Source: an uncultured Selenomonas sp. (lineage in GTDB: Bacteria > Bacillota > Negativicutes > Selenomonadales > Selenomonadaceae). Taken from it: a DNA stretch of 6,212 nt. The notes under the pieces were generated by a model. It did not search any database and was not told the DNA's origin. It saw only the letters and a list, made by a program, of their open reading frames with translations. The DNA lies in contig CALGGN010000021.1 in the NCBI GenBank assembly GCA_937915915.1, positions 1-6,212 on the forward strand. The letters run 5' to 3'. Shown in pieces: positions 1-5,057 of this stretch; positions within the stretch are counted from its first letter, which is position 1, and each line of letters begins with the position of its first letter. The position numbers and the translations under genes are program-made.

Positions 1-54
1 GCCTGACAGAAAAATCCTTCGACAATGACAAAAGCTCATTTAATCAGCGTTTCC

Positions 55-102
55 AAAAAAACGAAAAAATACGTTGACAAATAGATATGACAATGTTATA
101 TT
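55..102 (+). promoter_or_regulatory. Strong vegetative (sigma-A/sigma-70) promoter of araD with UP-like A-tract
   Basis: A perfect -35 hexamer TTGACA (74-79) is followed by the ideal 17-bp spacer and a -10 hexamer TATATT (97-102, 5 of 6 matches to TATAAT). The predicted transcription start is about 108-110. Immediately upstream, 55-70 is almost pure A with one C-G step. It falls at about -54 to -39, where an UP element would contact the RNA polymerase alpha subunits. This is the best promoter match I found in the window. It would give araD an untranslated leader of about 200 nt. The hexamers and spacing are seen directly; promoter activity is inferred. Confidence 0.8.
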
Positions 103-113
103 TAGACCATGAG

Positions 114-150
114 TTGTGCACGGACACAGATAAAATGCACAAGGTGCACA
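114..150 (+). promoter_or_regulatory. Overlapping TGCA-type inverted repeats just downstream of the promoter (possible operator or leader hairpin)
   Basis: TTGTGCA (114-120) is inverted as TGCACAA (136-142), a perfect 7-bp repeat with a 15-nt spacer. TGTGCAC (115-121) is also inverted as GTGCACA (144-150). The two pairings share the left arm and are mutually exclusive. The first arm starts about 5 nt after the expected transcription start, a typical site for a repressor operator, but the arms could equally pair in RNA. The half-site TTTGTGCA-like sequence loosely resembles the TTTGTAC half-site of Bacillus AraR operators, which is only suggestive. The repeats are directly visible; the role is inferred. 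Confidence 0.4.
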
Positions 151-177
151 GAACAATGGTTCCCGCAAAGGAGTGGG

Positions 178-252
178 GTGGTAAAAGAGCAGCACAACGG
201 TTATTTCTTTGTCGCAGGTGCATATTGCTCATGCCAGGGGAGCAGTGCATGA
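178..252 (+). CDS. Possible 24-residue leader peptide upstream of araD
   Basis: A small open reading frame begins with GTG at 178 and ends with TGA at 250-252. A Shine-Dalgarno sequence AAAGGAG (167-173) lies 4 nt upstream of the start, which is close but usable. The peptide is mildly hydrophobic in the middle (GYFFVAGAY) and carries two cysteines in a CSC motif near its end. I recognise no family. It lies wholly inside the araD leader, and its stop codon falls in the left arm of the hairpin at 245-265, so translation could affect folding of that hairpin. The alternative is chance: short frames with a GTG start and a purine-rich stretch upstream are common. No codon bias points to attenuation by a particular amino acid. 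Confidence 0.25.
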   Translation: MVKEQHNGYFFVAGAYCSCQGSSA

Positions 253-265
253 TTCGGACATGCAC
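245..265 (+). promoter_or_regulatory. Perfect inverted repeat (leader hairpin) upstream of the araD ribosome binding site
   Basis: GTGCATG (245-251) and CATGCAC (259-265) form a perfect 7-bp stem with a 7-nt loop (252-258). It ends 30 nt before the araD Shine-Dalgarno sequence. There is no T-tract after it, so it is not an intrinsic terminator. Its core is the same TGCA element repeated around 114-150, so the two regions could pair with each other or bind the same protein. The role is inferred. Confidence 0.4.
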
Positions 266-310
266 AAAAGTTGGTATCATTATCAGGAACAAGAGAAAGG
301 AGCATTGGTT

Positions 311-1012
311 ATGTTGGAGGAATTGAAACAAAAGGTTTACGAAGCGAATATGCTGCTGCCGAAGCATGGGCTGATTACCTTTACTTGGGGAAATGTGTCG
401 GGCATCGACCGCGAGAAAGGGCTGTTCGTCATCAAGCCGTCAGGGGTGGAATATGATGTGATGAAACCGGGGGATATGGTGGTCGTGGATCTGGATGGCA
501 ACAAGGTGGAGGGGGAGATGAATCCTTCTTCGGATACGGAGACCCACCGGGTGCTCTATCGTGAATTCCCGAACATCGGCGGCGTTGTGCATACCCATTC
601 CCGCTGGGCGACGACATTTGCGCAGGCAGGGCAGGGCGTGCGCGCCTATGGCACGACGCAGGCGGATTATTTCTATGGGGAGATTCCCTGCACGCGTGAC
701 ATGACGGCAGAGGAGATCCAGGGCGAATACGAATACAATACGGGCATCGTCATCGTGGAGCGCTTCAAGAAATATGGCATCGAGCCGGATGAGGTTCCTG
801 CCGTGCTGGTGAAAAATCACGGCCCCTTCACGTGGGGCACGGATCCTGCCAATGCCGTGCACAATGCGGTGGTTCTGGAGGAAGTCGCGATGATGGGCTT
901 CCATACGCAGATGCTCACCGGGGATCGCGATTCCATGCCGCAGGTGCTGCTGGACAAGCATTTCAAGCGCAAGCATGGTCCGAATGCCTATTACGGACAG
1001 ATCAAAAAGTAA
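311..1012 (+). CDS. araD: L-ribulose-5-phosphate 4-epimerase (class II aldolase/epimerase family)
   Basis: Converts L-ribulose 5-phosphate to D-xylulose 5-phosphate, the step that passes arabinose carbon into the pentose phosphate pathway; it is a cytoplasmic zinc enzyme (EC 5.1.3.4). The 233-residue product has the length of E. coli AraD (231) and aligns with it from memory throughout. The zinc site is present as D75, H94, H96 (in HTHSRWATTFAQAG, 94-107) and H170 (in NHGPFTWG, 169-176). The acid/base residues D119 and Y228 and the phosphate/substrate residues N28 and K42 are also present. The ATG at 311 was chosen because AAAGGAG (296-302) sits 8 nt upstream and because E. coli AraD begins at the same place (MLE.LK); a longer frame back to 209 would add residues unlike the family. 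It has its own promoter and terminator and so appears monocistronic, without araA or araB beside it in this window. Related sugar-phosphate epimerases (UlaF, SgbE) share the fold, but the sequence is closest to AraD. Confidence 0.94.
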   Translation: MLEELKQKVYEANMLLPKHGLITFTWGNVSGIDREKGLFVIKPSGVEYDVMKPGDMVVVDLDGNKVEGEMNPSSDTETHRVLYREFPNIGGVVHTHSRWATTFAQAGQGVRAYGTTQADYFYGEIPCTRDMTAEEIQGEYEYNTGIVIVERFKKYGIEPDEVPAVLVKNHGPFTWGTDPANAVHNAVVLEEVAMMGFHTQMLTGDRDSMPQVLLDKHFKRKHGPNAYYGQIKK

Positions 1013-1045
1013 GGCACGGTTTGACAGGGAAAACGGGGAGATGAG

Positions 1046-1104
1046 AAAACGGACGGCTGCGTTCCTGAGGAACTGCAATCGTCCGTTTTGCGGATAATTT
1101 TTTT
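1046..1104 (+). terminator. Rho-independent terminator after araD
   Basis: AAAACGGACG (1046-1055) pairs perfectly with CGTCCGTTTT (1080-1089). Inside it, GTTCC (1061-1065) pairs with GGAAC (1069-1073) around a TGA loop, and TGC/GCA (1058-1060 with 1075-1077) extends the inner stem. The outer stem ends in TTTT, and a second run of seven T follows at 1098-1104. It begins 33 nt after the araD stop codon and separates araD from the next gene. The A-rich left flank could let it act in the reverse direction as well. Confidence 0.8.
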
Positions 1105-1198
1105 CAAACGAAAAGGATTTTTCCATGCAAAGGGAGAATTAGTCATAACATGGTCGTTTATAGATGATTTGCAGGTGATTCACAAAGGAGGCAGAACG

Positions 1199-1816
1199 AT
1201 GTTCAACAAGAAATGGCTGACAATGGTATGGACTTTGGTATTCACAGCGGCTTTGGCAGCAACGTGCTTTGCGGCAGACAGCTACCAGAAGATTTATGAT
1301 GTGGGGCTTGGCATGAAGGAACTGGCGCAGGACGAAGCTAGCTCACAGACCTTCCAGACAGCCGACGGTGAGGTCAAGGTGCAGGTGCGGAAACTCGCGA
1401 ACGCCAGCAGCAAGGAAAAATATCATATGCTGGTATGGCTGGGCAAGGATCGTATCTTTGACAAGCATTTCCCGGTGGTCAACGGCGGCTATGAGTTCCG
1501 TGTATTCAAGAACAGTTCCGACGGCAGGCTCTTCTATGAGGTTTCCAGCAAGGATCGTGCGTATCTCTACGGATACGATGCAGCGGCAAAGAAGTTCATG
1601 GTCTATGTGGACAGCCAGAACTATTACAATAACTTTGCCGCCAGGCCGATGTTTGCGGCCCTGAAGAACGGCGACCTGGTGCTGGCGTTCAAGTCAGAGA
1701 ATCTTGCAAGCCCGTACTATCATAGCTATCGCCTGACATGGGATGCCACGACGAACTGGTTCGGATATGCGGATCAGGGCGTCATCTACGAGAATTTAGC
1801 ATCGGTTGCGCAATAA
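1199..1816 (+). CDS. Small exported protein of unknown function
   Basis: A 205-residue protein that I do not recognise. The ATG at 1199 is chosen because AAAGGAGG (1184-1191) lies 7 nt upstream and because it places a textbook signal peptide at the N-terminus: K4-K5, a hydrophobic stretch at about 6-22, and likely signal peptidase I cleavage after CFA (residue 25) or the next Ala. The single cysteine (C23) is preceded by Thr, so it does not make a good lipobox. The mature part of about 180 residues has no further membrane segment and no cysteine. It is rich in Tyr, Phe and Trp with regularly spaced short hydrophobic runs, which suggests a beta-rich fold; examples are the stretches around 80-95, 120-145 and 155-170. 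I see no catalytic motif. It lies between two terminators, so it is probably transcribed alone. I found no clear promoter in 1105-1183. Location outside the cytoplasmic membrane is well supported; function is unknown. Confidence 0.85.
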   Translation: MFNKKWLTMVWTLVFTAALAATCFAADSYQKIYDVGLGMKELAQDEASSQTFQTADGEVKVQVRKLANASSKEKYHMLVWLGKDRIFDKHFPVVNGGYEFRVFKNSSDGRLFYEVSSKDRAYLYGYDAAAKKFMVYVDSQNYYNNFAARPMFAALKNGDLVLAFKSENLASPYYHSYRLTWDATTNWFGYADQGVIYENLASVAQ

Positions 1817-1825
1817 GAAATAAAG

Positions 1826-1843
1826 AAGAAACGACAGTTTCTT
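1826..1843 (+). repeat. Short A/T-rich inverted repeat after the exported-protein gene
   Basis: AAGAAAC (1826-1832) and GTTTCTT (1837-1843) form a 7-bp stem around a 4-nt loop, 9 nt past the stop codon of the exported-protein gene. It is weak, with only two G-C pairs, and has no T-tract after it. It may simply protect the 3' end ahead of the stronger terminator that follows. Confidence 0.35.
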
Positions 1844-1857
1844 TGAAGCGATGGTCG

Positions 1858-1898
1858 AGAAGTCCTTGGCTCCGGATGGAATCAGGGGCTTCTTTTTT
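1858..1898 (+). terminator. Rho-independent terminator between the exported-protein gene and the cbi operon
   Basis: AGAAGTCCTTG (1858-1868) pairs over 11 positions with CAGGGGCTTCT (1883-1893), including two G-U wobbles, around a 14-nt loop. Six T (1893-1898) follow, with a further T run at 1901-1905. It is the only strong terminator before the cbi genes, so it ends the upstream transcript. It could also act as an attenuator in front of cbiD if transcription reads through from upstream. Confidence 0.78.
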
Positions 1899-1931
1899 GA
1901 TTTTTGCAGGATTCTGTGAAAACATATCGAA

Positions 1932-1970
1932 CTCTTCTAAAGAGGGAGATTGACAGGGGATGAGAACTTG
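1932..1970 (+). promoter_or_regulatory. cbiD translation-initiation region with two candidate TTG starts
   Basis: Two in-frame TTG codons compete. TTG 1950 follows GAGGGAG (1942-1948) by a single nucleotide, too close for normal initiation. TTG 1968 follows AGGGGA (1955-1960) by 7 nt, a normal spacing with a weaker match. No in-frame ATG or GTG precedes the conserved GYTTG motif. A small hairpin, CTCTT (1932-1936) with AAGAG (1940-1944), partly covers the first purine-rich stretch. I favour 1968 on spacing, but the longer frame is given for the gene. Confidence 0.45.
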
Positions 1971-3065
1971 GCAGAGGAGCTTCGGAGCGGGTATACGACG
2001 GGCGCATGCGCGGCGGCCGGCGTGAAAGCGGCGCTGCTTTATGAGCGGGGGGAGCATGCGGAGCGGGTGGAGCTTGTCGCACTGGACGGCACAAGGCTTT
2101 GGATTCCCGTGGAAAAGGTGCGGGAAGAGGGCGAGGGCATTGTCGCGGAAATCGTGAAGTTTTCGGGGGATGATCCGGATATCACGAATGGGGTGTCCGT
2201 TTTCACGAAAATCCGGCATCTGGAGAATGGTGCGGGCATCCGGTTTCTGGCGGGGGATGGTGTCGGGCATGTGACAAAGCACGGTCTGTCTGTTCCTGTG
2301 GGAGAGCCTGCCGTCAATCCGGGGCCGCGGCAGTTGATCCGAAATGTGGTGGAGGAACTGCTGGGCAGGGAAGCCGGTCTGGAAGTGACCATTTCCATTC
2401 CCGCGGGCAAGGAGCTTGCAAGGCGTACGCTGAATCCTGTGCTCGGCGTGGAGGGCGGCATTTCCGTCATCGGGACGACGGGAGTTTTGCATCCCATGTC
2501 GGAGGAGGCATTTCGGAAATCGCTGGTACCGCAGATCGATGTGGCACAGGCGGCAGGATTTTCGTCGCTCATCTTTGTGCCGGGGAAAATCGGTGAAAAA
2601 ATCGCGCTGGCATACGGTCTTCCCGGGGAAGCAATCGTCCAGACCAGCAATTTCATCGGATATCTGCTGGAGGCTGCAGCAAAGCGCAAGGTCAACCGGA
2701 TTTTGCTGTTCGGGCATATCGGCAAACTGGCGAAGGTGGCGGCGGGCGTCTTTTACACCCACAACCGCATCGGAGACGGGCGGCTGGAAGCCATGGCGGC
2801 CTACGCGGCAGCCGAGGGGCTTCCGCAGGAGGGCGTGCAGCGGGTGCTGGAAGCTGCTGCAACGGAAGATGCCATGGCTGTCATTGAGCAGTATCACGCA
2901 GAAGCAGTTTATGGGCGGCTTGCCAAGCGGGCCAGTGAACGCGCGGAGCGATATGTATTTCACGAGCTGGAGATCGGGACGGTCATGGTGACCTTGGACG
3001 GCAGGATTCTGGGGATGGATCGGCGCGCGGAAGAAATCGGGAGGGAATTTGGATGGAAGCTGTAG
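1950..3065 (+). CDS. cbiD: Cobalt-precorrin-5B (C1)-methyltransferase CbiD
   Basis: Transfers a methyl group from S-adenosylmethionine to C1 of cobalt-precorrin-5B, giving cobalt-precorrin-6A, in the anaerobic cobalamin pathway (EC 2.1.1.195); cytoplasmic. CbiD is unrelated to the canonical corrin methyltransferases. The 371 residues match the usual family length, and the family signatures appear in order: GYTTGACAAAG (14-24), KFSGDDPDITNG (70-81), PAVNPGPRQLI (120-130), NPVLGVEGGISVIGTTG (162-178), SNFIGYLLEAA (233-243) and FGHIGKLAKVAAGVFYTHN (254-272). The start must be TTG: at 1950, or more likely at 1968, which would give 365 residues. It is the first gene of the cbi cluster, 51 nt past a terminator, and its last 13 nt overlap cbiE. 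I see no promoter or B12 riboswitch directly upstream. Confidence 0.95.
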   Translation: MTGDENLAEELRSGYTTGACAAAGVKAALLYERGEHAERVELVALDGTRLWIPVEKVREEGEGIVAEIVKFSGDDPDITNGVSVFTKIRHLENGAGIRFLAGDGVGHVTKHGLSVPVGEPAVNPGPRQLIRNVVEELLGREAGLEVTISIPAGKELARRTLNPVLGVEGGISVIGTTGVLHPMSEEAFRKSLVPQIDVAQAAGFSSLIFVPGKIGEKIALAYGLPGEAIVQTSNFIGYLLEAAAKRKVNRILLFGHIGKLAKVAAGVFYTHNRIGDGRLEAMAAYAAAEGLPQEGVQRVLEAAATEDAMAVIEQYHAEAVYGRLAKRASERAERYVFHELEIGTVMVTLDGRILGMDRRAEEIGREFGWKL

Positions 3066-3688
3066 CGCATCGGATCCTCATTGCAGGCATCGGTCCAGGG
3101 CATCCTGATTATATTTTGCCTGCGGCAAGACAGGCCATTTCCTCGGCGAAGGTGCTGGTCGGCGGCCGCAGGGCGCTTGAAGGGCTTGCGCATGATGGAC
3201 AGAAGCAGATGCCCATCACAAAAGACATTGCTTCCGTCATCGGCTTTATCCGGGAGGAACTTGCCTCTGAGGATGTGGTGGTGATGGTGTCGGGAGATCC
3301 CGGCTACTATTCCATGCTGGACGCATTGAGGAAGGAATTCCCCCGGGAGCAGCTGCAGGTGATCCCCGGCATCAGCTCTTTGCAGATGGCCTTTGCAAAA
3401 CTGGCGCTTCCATGGCATGGGGCAAGGCTCTTGAGCTTTCATGGCAGGCAGCCGGAGGAGCGCGAACTGTTCTACGAAAAGGGAGCCGTGCTCGGAATGC
3501 TGACGGATGGAACTTTTGATTCCCATCGGATTCCGAGGCTGCTCATGGAAAAAGGCTGGCCTAAAGAGACGTGGCTTGCCGTTTGTGCGCGTTTGTCCTA
3601 TGAGGATGAGCGGATTGTGGAGACAACGCTGGAAGGGGCGTTGGAGATGGAAGAAATCAAACATGGAATATTGATCGTACAGGGATAA
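3053..3688 (+). CDS. cbiE: Cobalt-precorrin-7 (C5)-methyltransferase CbiE
   Basis: Methylates C5 of cobalt-precorrin-7 to give cobalt-precorrin-8 using S-adenosylmethionine (EC 2.1.1.289). It belongs to the tetrapyrrole methylase family: the N-terminal GIGPGHPDY (12-20), the central VSGDPGYYSM (79-88) and VIPGISSLQMAFAKL (103-117) are the expected S-adenosylmethionine and substrate-binding motifs. GIGPG with the LVGGRR stretch (35-40) separates CbiE from the other methylases of the pathway. The 211 residues cover the CbiE domain only, so here C5 and C15 methylation are done by separate proteins rather than a fused CbiET/CobL. The ATG lies inside the end of cbiD (13-nt overlap) with an AGGGA Shine-Dalgarno just upstream, which suggests translational coupling. 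Confidence 0.94.
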   Translation: MEAVAHRILIAGIGPGHPDYILPAARQAISSAKVLVGGRRALEGLAHDGQKQMPITKDIASVIGFIREELASEDVVVMVSGDPGYYSMLDALRKEFPREQLQVIPGISSLQMAFAKLALPWHGARLLSFHGRQPEERELFYEKGAVLGMLTDGTFDSHRIPRLLMEKGWPKETWLAVCARLSYEDERIVETTLEGALEMEEIKHGILIVQG

Positions 3689-3714
3689 AGAAGAATTTTA
3701 AGGGGGCTGGCAAT

Positions 3715-4287
3715 ATGATCGGGATTGCTGATGAGGAATTCCTGCGCGGAAGTGTGCCGATGACAAAACAAGAAATCCGTATTTTGACGCTTGCGAAGGC
3801 AAAAATCTATCCCATGGATACGATTTATGATATCGGCGCGGGGACGGGGGCGCTTTCCATCGAGGCCGCAAGGCTGGCGCCGGATGGCGAGGTGTTTGCG
3901 ATTGAGAGGAACCCGCAGGCGGCACAGCTCATCGGGCAGAATATCGAAAAATTTGCCGTGGAGAATGTCATGATCATGGAACTGGAGGCTCCGGACGGCA
4001 TGGAGCATCTGCCGCCTGCGGATGTGGTGCTGATCGGGGGAAGCGGCGGGCATCTGCCCCAGATCCTCGCGGCGGTGGACAGGAAACTGGAACCATGCGG
4101 GCGCATCGTCGTCAACTGCATCACGGTGCAGACCCTGATGCAATGCATTGACTATATGCGCGAGCATCAGGACACTTACAGCTATGAGGCAATTCAGGTG
4201 CAGGTAAGCCGCTTGGAGCAGGTCGGCGCCTATGATATGGCAAGGGCGATGAATCCAATCTATATCGTGACGTGCACAAAGAAGTAG
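3715..4287 (+). CDS. cbiT: Cobalt-precorrin-6B (C15)-methyltransferase (decarboxylating) CbiT
   Basis: Methylates C15 and removes the acetate carboxyl at C12 of cobalt-precorrin-6B, giving cobalt-precorrin-7 (EC 2.1.1.196). It has a Rossmann-type class I methyltransferase fold. Visible signs are the family opening LRGSVPMTKQEIR (10-22), motif I YDIGAGTGALSIEAA (38-52), the acidic end of the second strand AIERNP (62-67), and the glycine-rich IGGSGGHLPQIL (107-118) typical of CbiT. The length of 190 residues is normal for a stand-alone CbiT. The ATG at 3715 follows AAGGGGG (3700-3706) by 8 nt. The gap to cbiE is 26 nt, the longest inside the operon, with no terminator or promoter in it. Confidence 0.94.
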   Translation: MIGIADEEFLRGSVPMTKQEIRILTLAKAKIYPMDTIYDIGAGTGALSIEAARLAPDGEVFAIERNPQAAQLIGQNIEKFAVENVMIMELEAPDGMEHLPPADVVLIGGSGGHLPQILAAVDRKLEPCGRIVVNCITVQTLMQCIDYMREHQDTYSYEAIQVQVSRLEQVGAYDMARAMNPIYIVTCTKK

Positions 4288-4301
4288 CAGGGAGGCAGGA
4301 T

Positions 4302-5057
4302 ATGGTACATATTGTTGGTGCCGGTCCGGGAGATCCGGAACTGATTACCGTCAAGGGACGGAAATATCTTTCAGAAGCAGATGTGGTCATTTATGCGGGT
4401 TCTTTGGTGAATCCCGCCTTACTCGCGTTTTGCAGGGAAGGCGCAGAGATCCATGATTCCGCCCATATGACATTGGAGGAAGTCGTTGCGACCATCGTGC
4501 AGGCCGAGACCGAAGGGAAAATGACAGTGCGCCTGCATACCGGAGATCCTGCCATCTATGGTGCTATCCAGGAGCAGATGGATGCGTTTGACAAGCGGGG
4601 GATTTCCTATGACGTGATACCGGGCGTGAGTTCCTTCCTGGCAACAGCGGCAGCGCTGAAGCAGGAGTACACCCTGCCGGGGATTTCCCAGACCGTCATC
4701 ATCACGCGCAACGAGGGCAGGACGTCGGTGCCGGAGCGGGAAAAGCTCCGAAGCCTTGCGGCGCATCAGGCGACCATGTGCATCTTTCTGTCCATCACCA
4801 TGCTGGATGAGGTCGTAAAAGAGCTGATGGCGGGCGGATATGCGGCGGATACGCCCATTGCCATCGTGCAGCGCGCCTCGTGGCCTGAGCAAAAAATCGT
4901 GCGTTCGACGCTGGTGCATATTGTGGAGGAAATCCGGGAGCAGGACATCGACCGTACGGCGATGATCGTGGTGAGCCGATGCCTGGGGGCGGACTACGAG
5001 CTTTCGAGGCTTTATGCGCCTGAGTTCAGCCACATGTTTCGCGAGGCCTCGAAATGA
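4302..5057 (+). CDS. cbiF: Cobalt-precorrin-4 (C11)-methyltransferase CbiF
   Basis: Methylates C11 of cobalt-precorrin-4 to form cobalt-precorrin-5A (EC 2.1.1.271); it is the counterpart of CobM of the aerobic pathway. It is a canonical tetrapyrrole methylase: VHIVGAGPGDPELITVKG (2-19) binds S-adenosylmethionine, followed by YAGSLVNP (31-38), LHTGDPAIYGAIQEQM (78-93), VIPGVSSFLATAAAL (105-119), the LPGISQTVIITR stretch (125-136) and QRASWPEQKIVRSTL (190-204). Together these are diagnostic of CbiF/CobM. The ATG at 4302 is preferred over an upstream GTG at 4272 because AGGGAGG (4289-4295) is 6 nt upstream and because the family starts directly at the GAGPGDPEL strand; the GTG lies inside cbiT. 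The product has 251 residues, as usual. It begins 14 nt after cbiT and overlaps cbiG by 4 nt. Confidence 0.95.
   Translation: MVHIVGAGPGDPELITVKGRKYLSEADVVIYAGSLVNPALLAFCREGAEIHDSAHMTLEEVVATIVQAETEGKMTVRLHTGDPAIYGAIQEQMDAFDKRGISYDVIPGVSSFLATAAALKQEYTLPGISQTVIITRNEGRTSVPEREKLRSLAAHQATMCIFLSITMLDEVVKELMAGGYAADTPIAIVQRASWPEQKIVRSTLVHIVEEIREQDIDRTAMIVVSRCLGADYELSRLYAPEFSHMFREASK

Noticed and set aside
48..63. CGTTT/AAACG inverted repeat near the left edge as a terminator of an upstream gene
   Set aside because: The stem is only 5 bp and A-rich, and it is not followed by a T-tract in either direction; the A run is better explained as an UP element.
209..310. An N-terminal extension of AraD reading back to 209
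   Set aside because: The extra 34 residues have no counterpart in AraD, lie in the leader with its repeats, and a strong Shine-Dalgarno precedes the ATG at 311.
1020..1049. TTGACAGGG followed by GATGAGAA near 1021 and again at 1950, like a duplicated element
   Set aside because: The shared blocks are 9 and 8 nt with different spacing. Pairs of 9-mers in a 6-kb window are expected by chance, and neither TTGACA has a -10 partner at proper distance.
1041..1097. An 18-codon ORF starting ATG at 1041 after a GGGGAG stretch
   Set aside because: Its sequence is that of the terminator hairpin, which fully explains the region.
1088..1198. An N-terminal extension of the exported protein back to 1088
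   Set aside because: It would begin inside the araD terminator and bury the signal peptide. The ATG at 1199 has an AAAGGAGG at ideal spacing.
1960..1995. An ATG at 1960 better spaced from GAGGGAG than the cbiD TTG codons
   Set aside because: It is in a different frame from CbiD and gives an Arg-rich product with no similarity to the family.
1782..2963. A 393-residue open frame on the minus strand opposite cbiD
   Set aside because: cbiD on the + strand carries the full set of family signatures. The antisense frame is rich in Arg, His, Pro and Cys with no recognisable domain, as expected for the shadow of a GC-rich gene.
4272..4301. An earlier GTG start for cbiF inside cbiT
   Set aside because: It would add ten residues ahead of the conserved first strand; the ATG at 4302 has a clear AGGGAGG.
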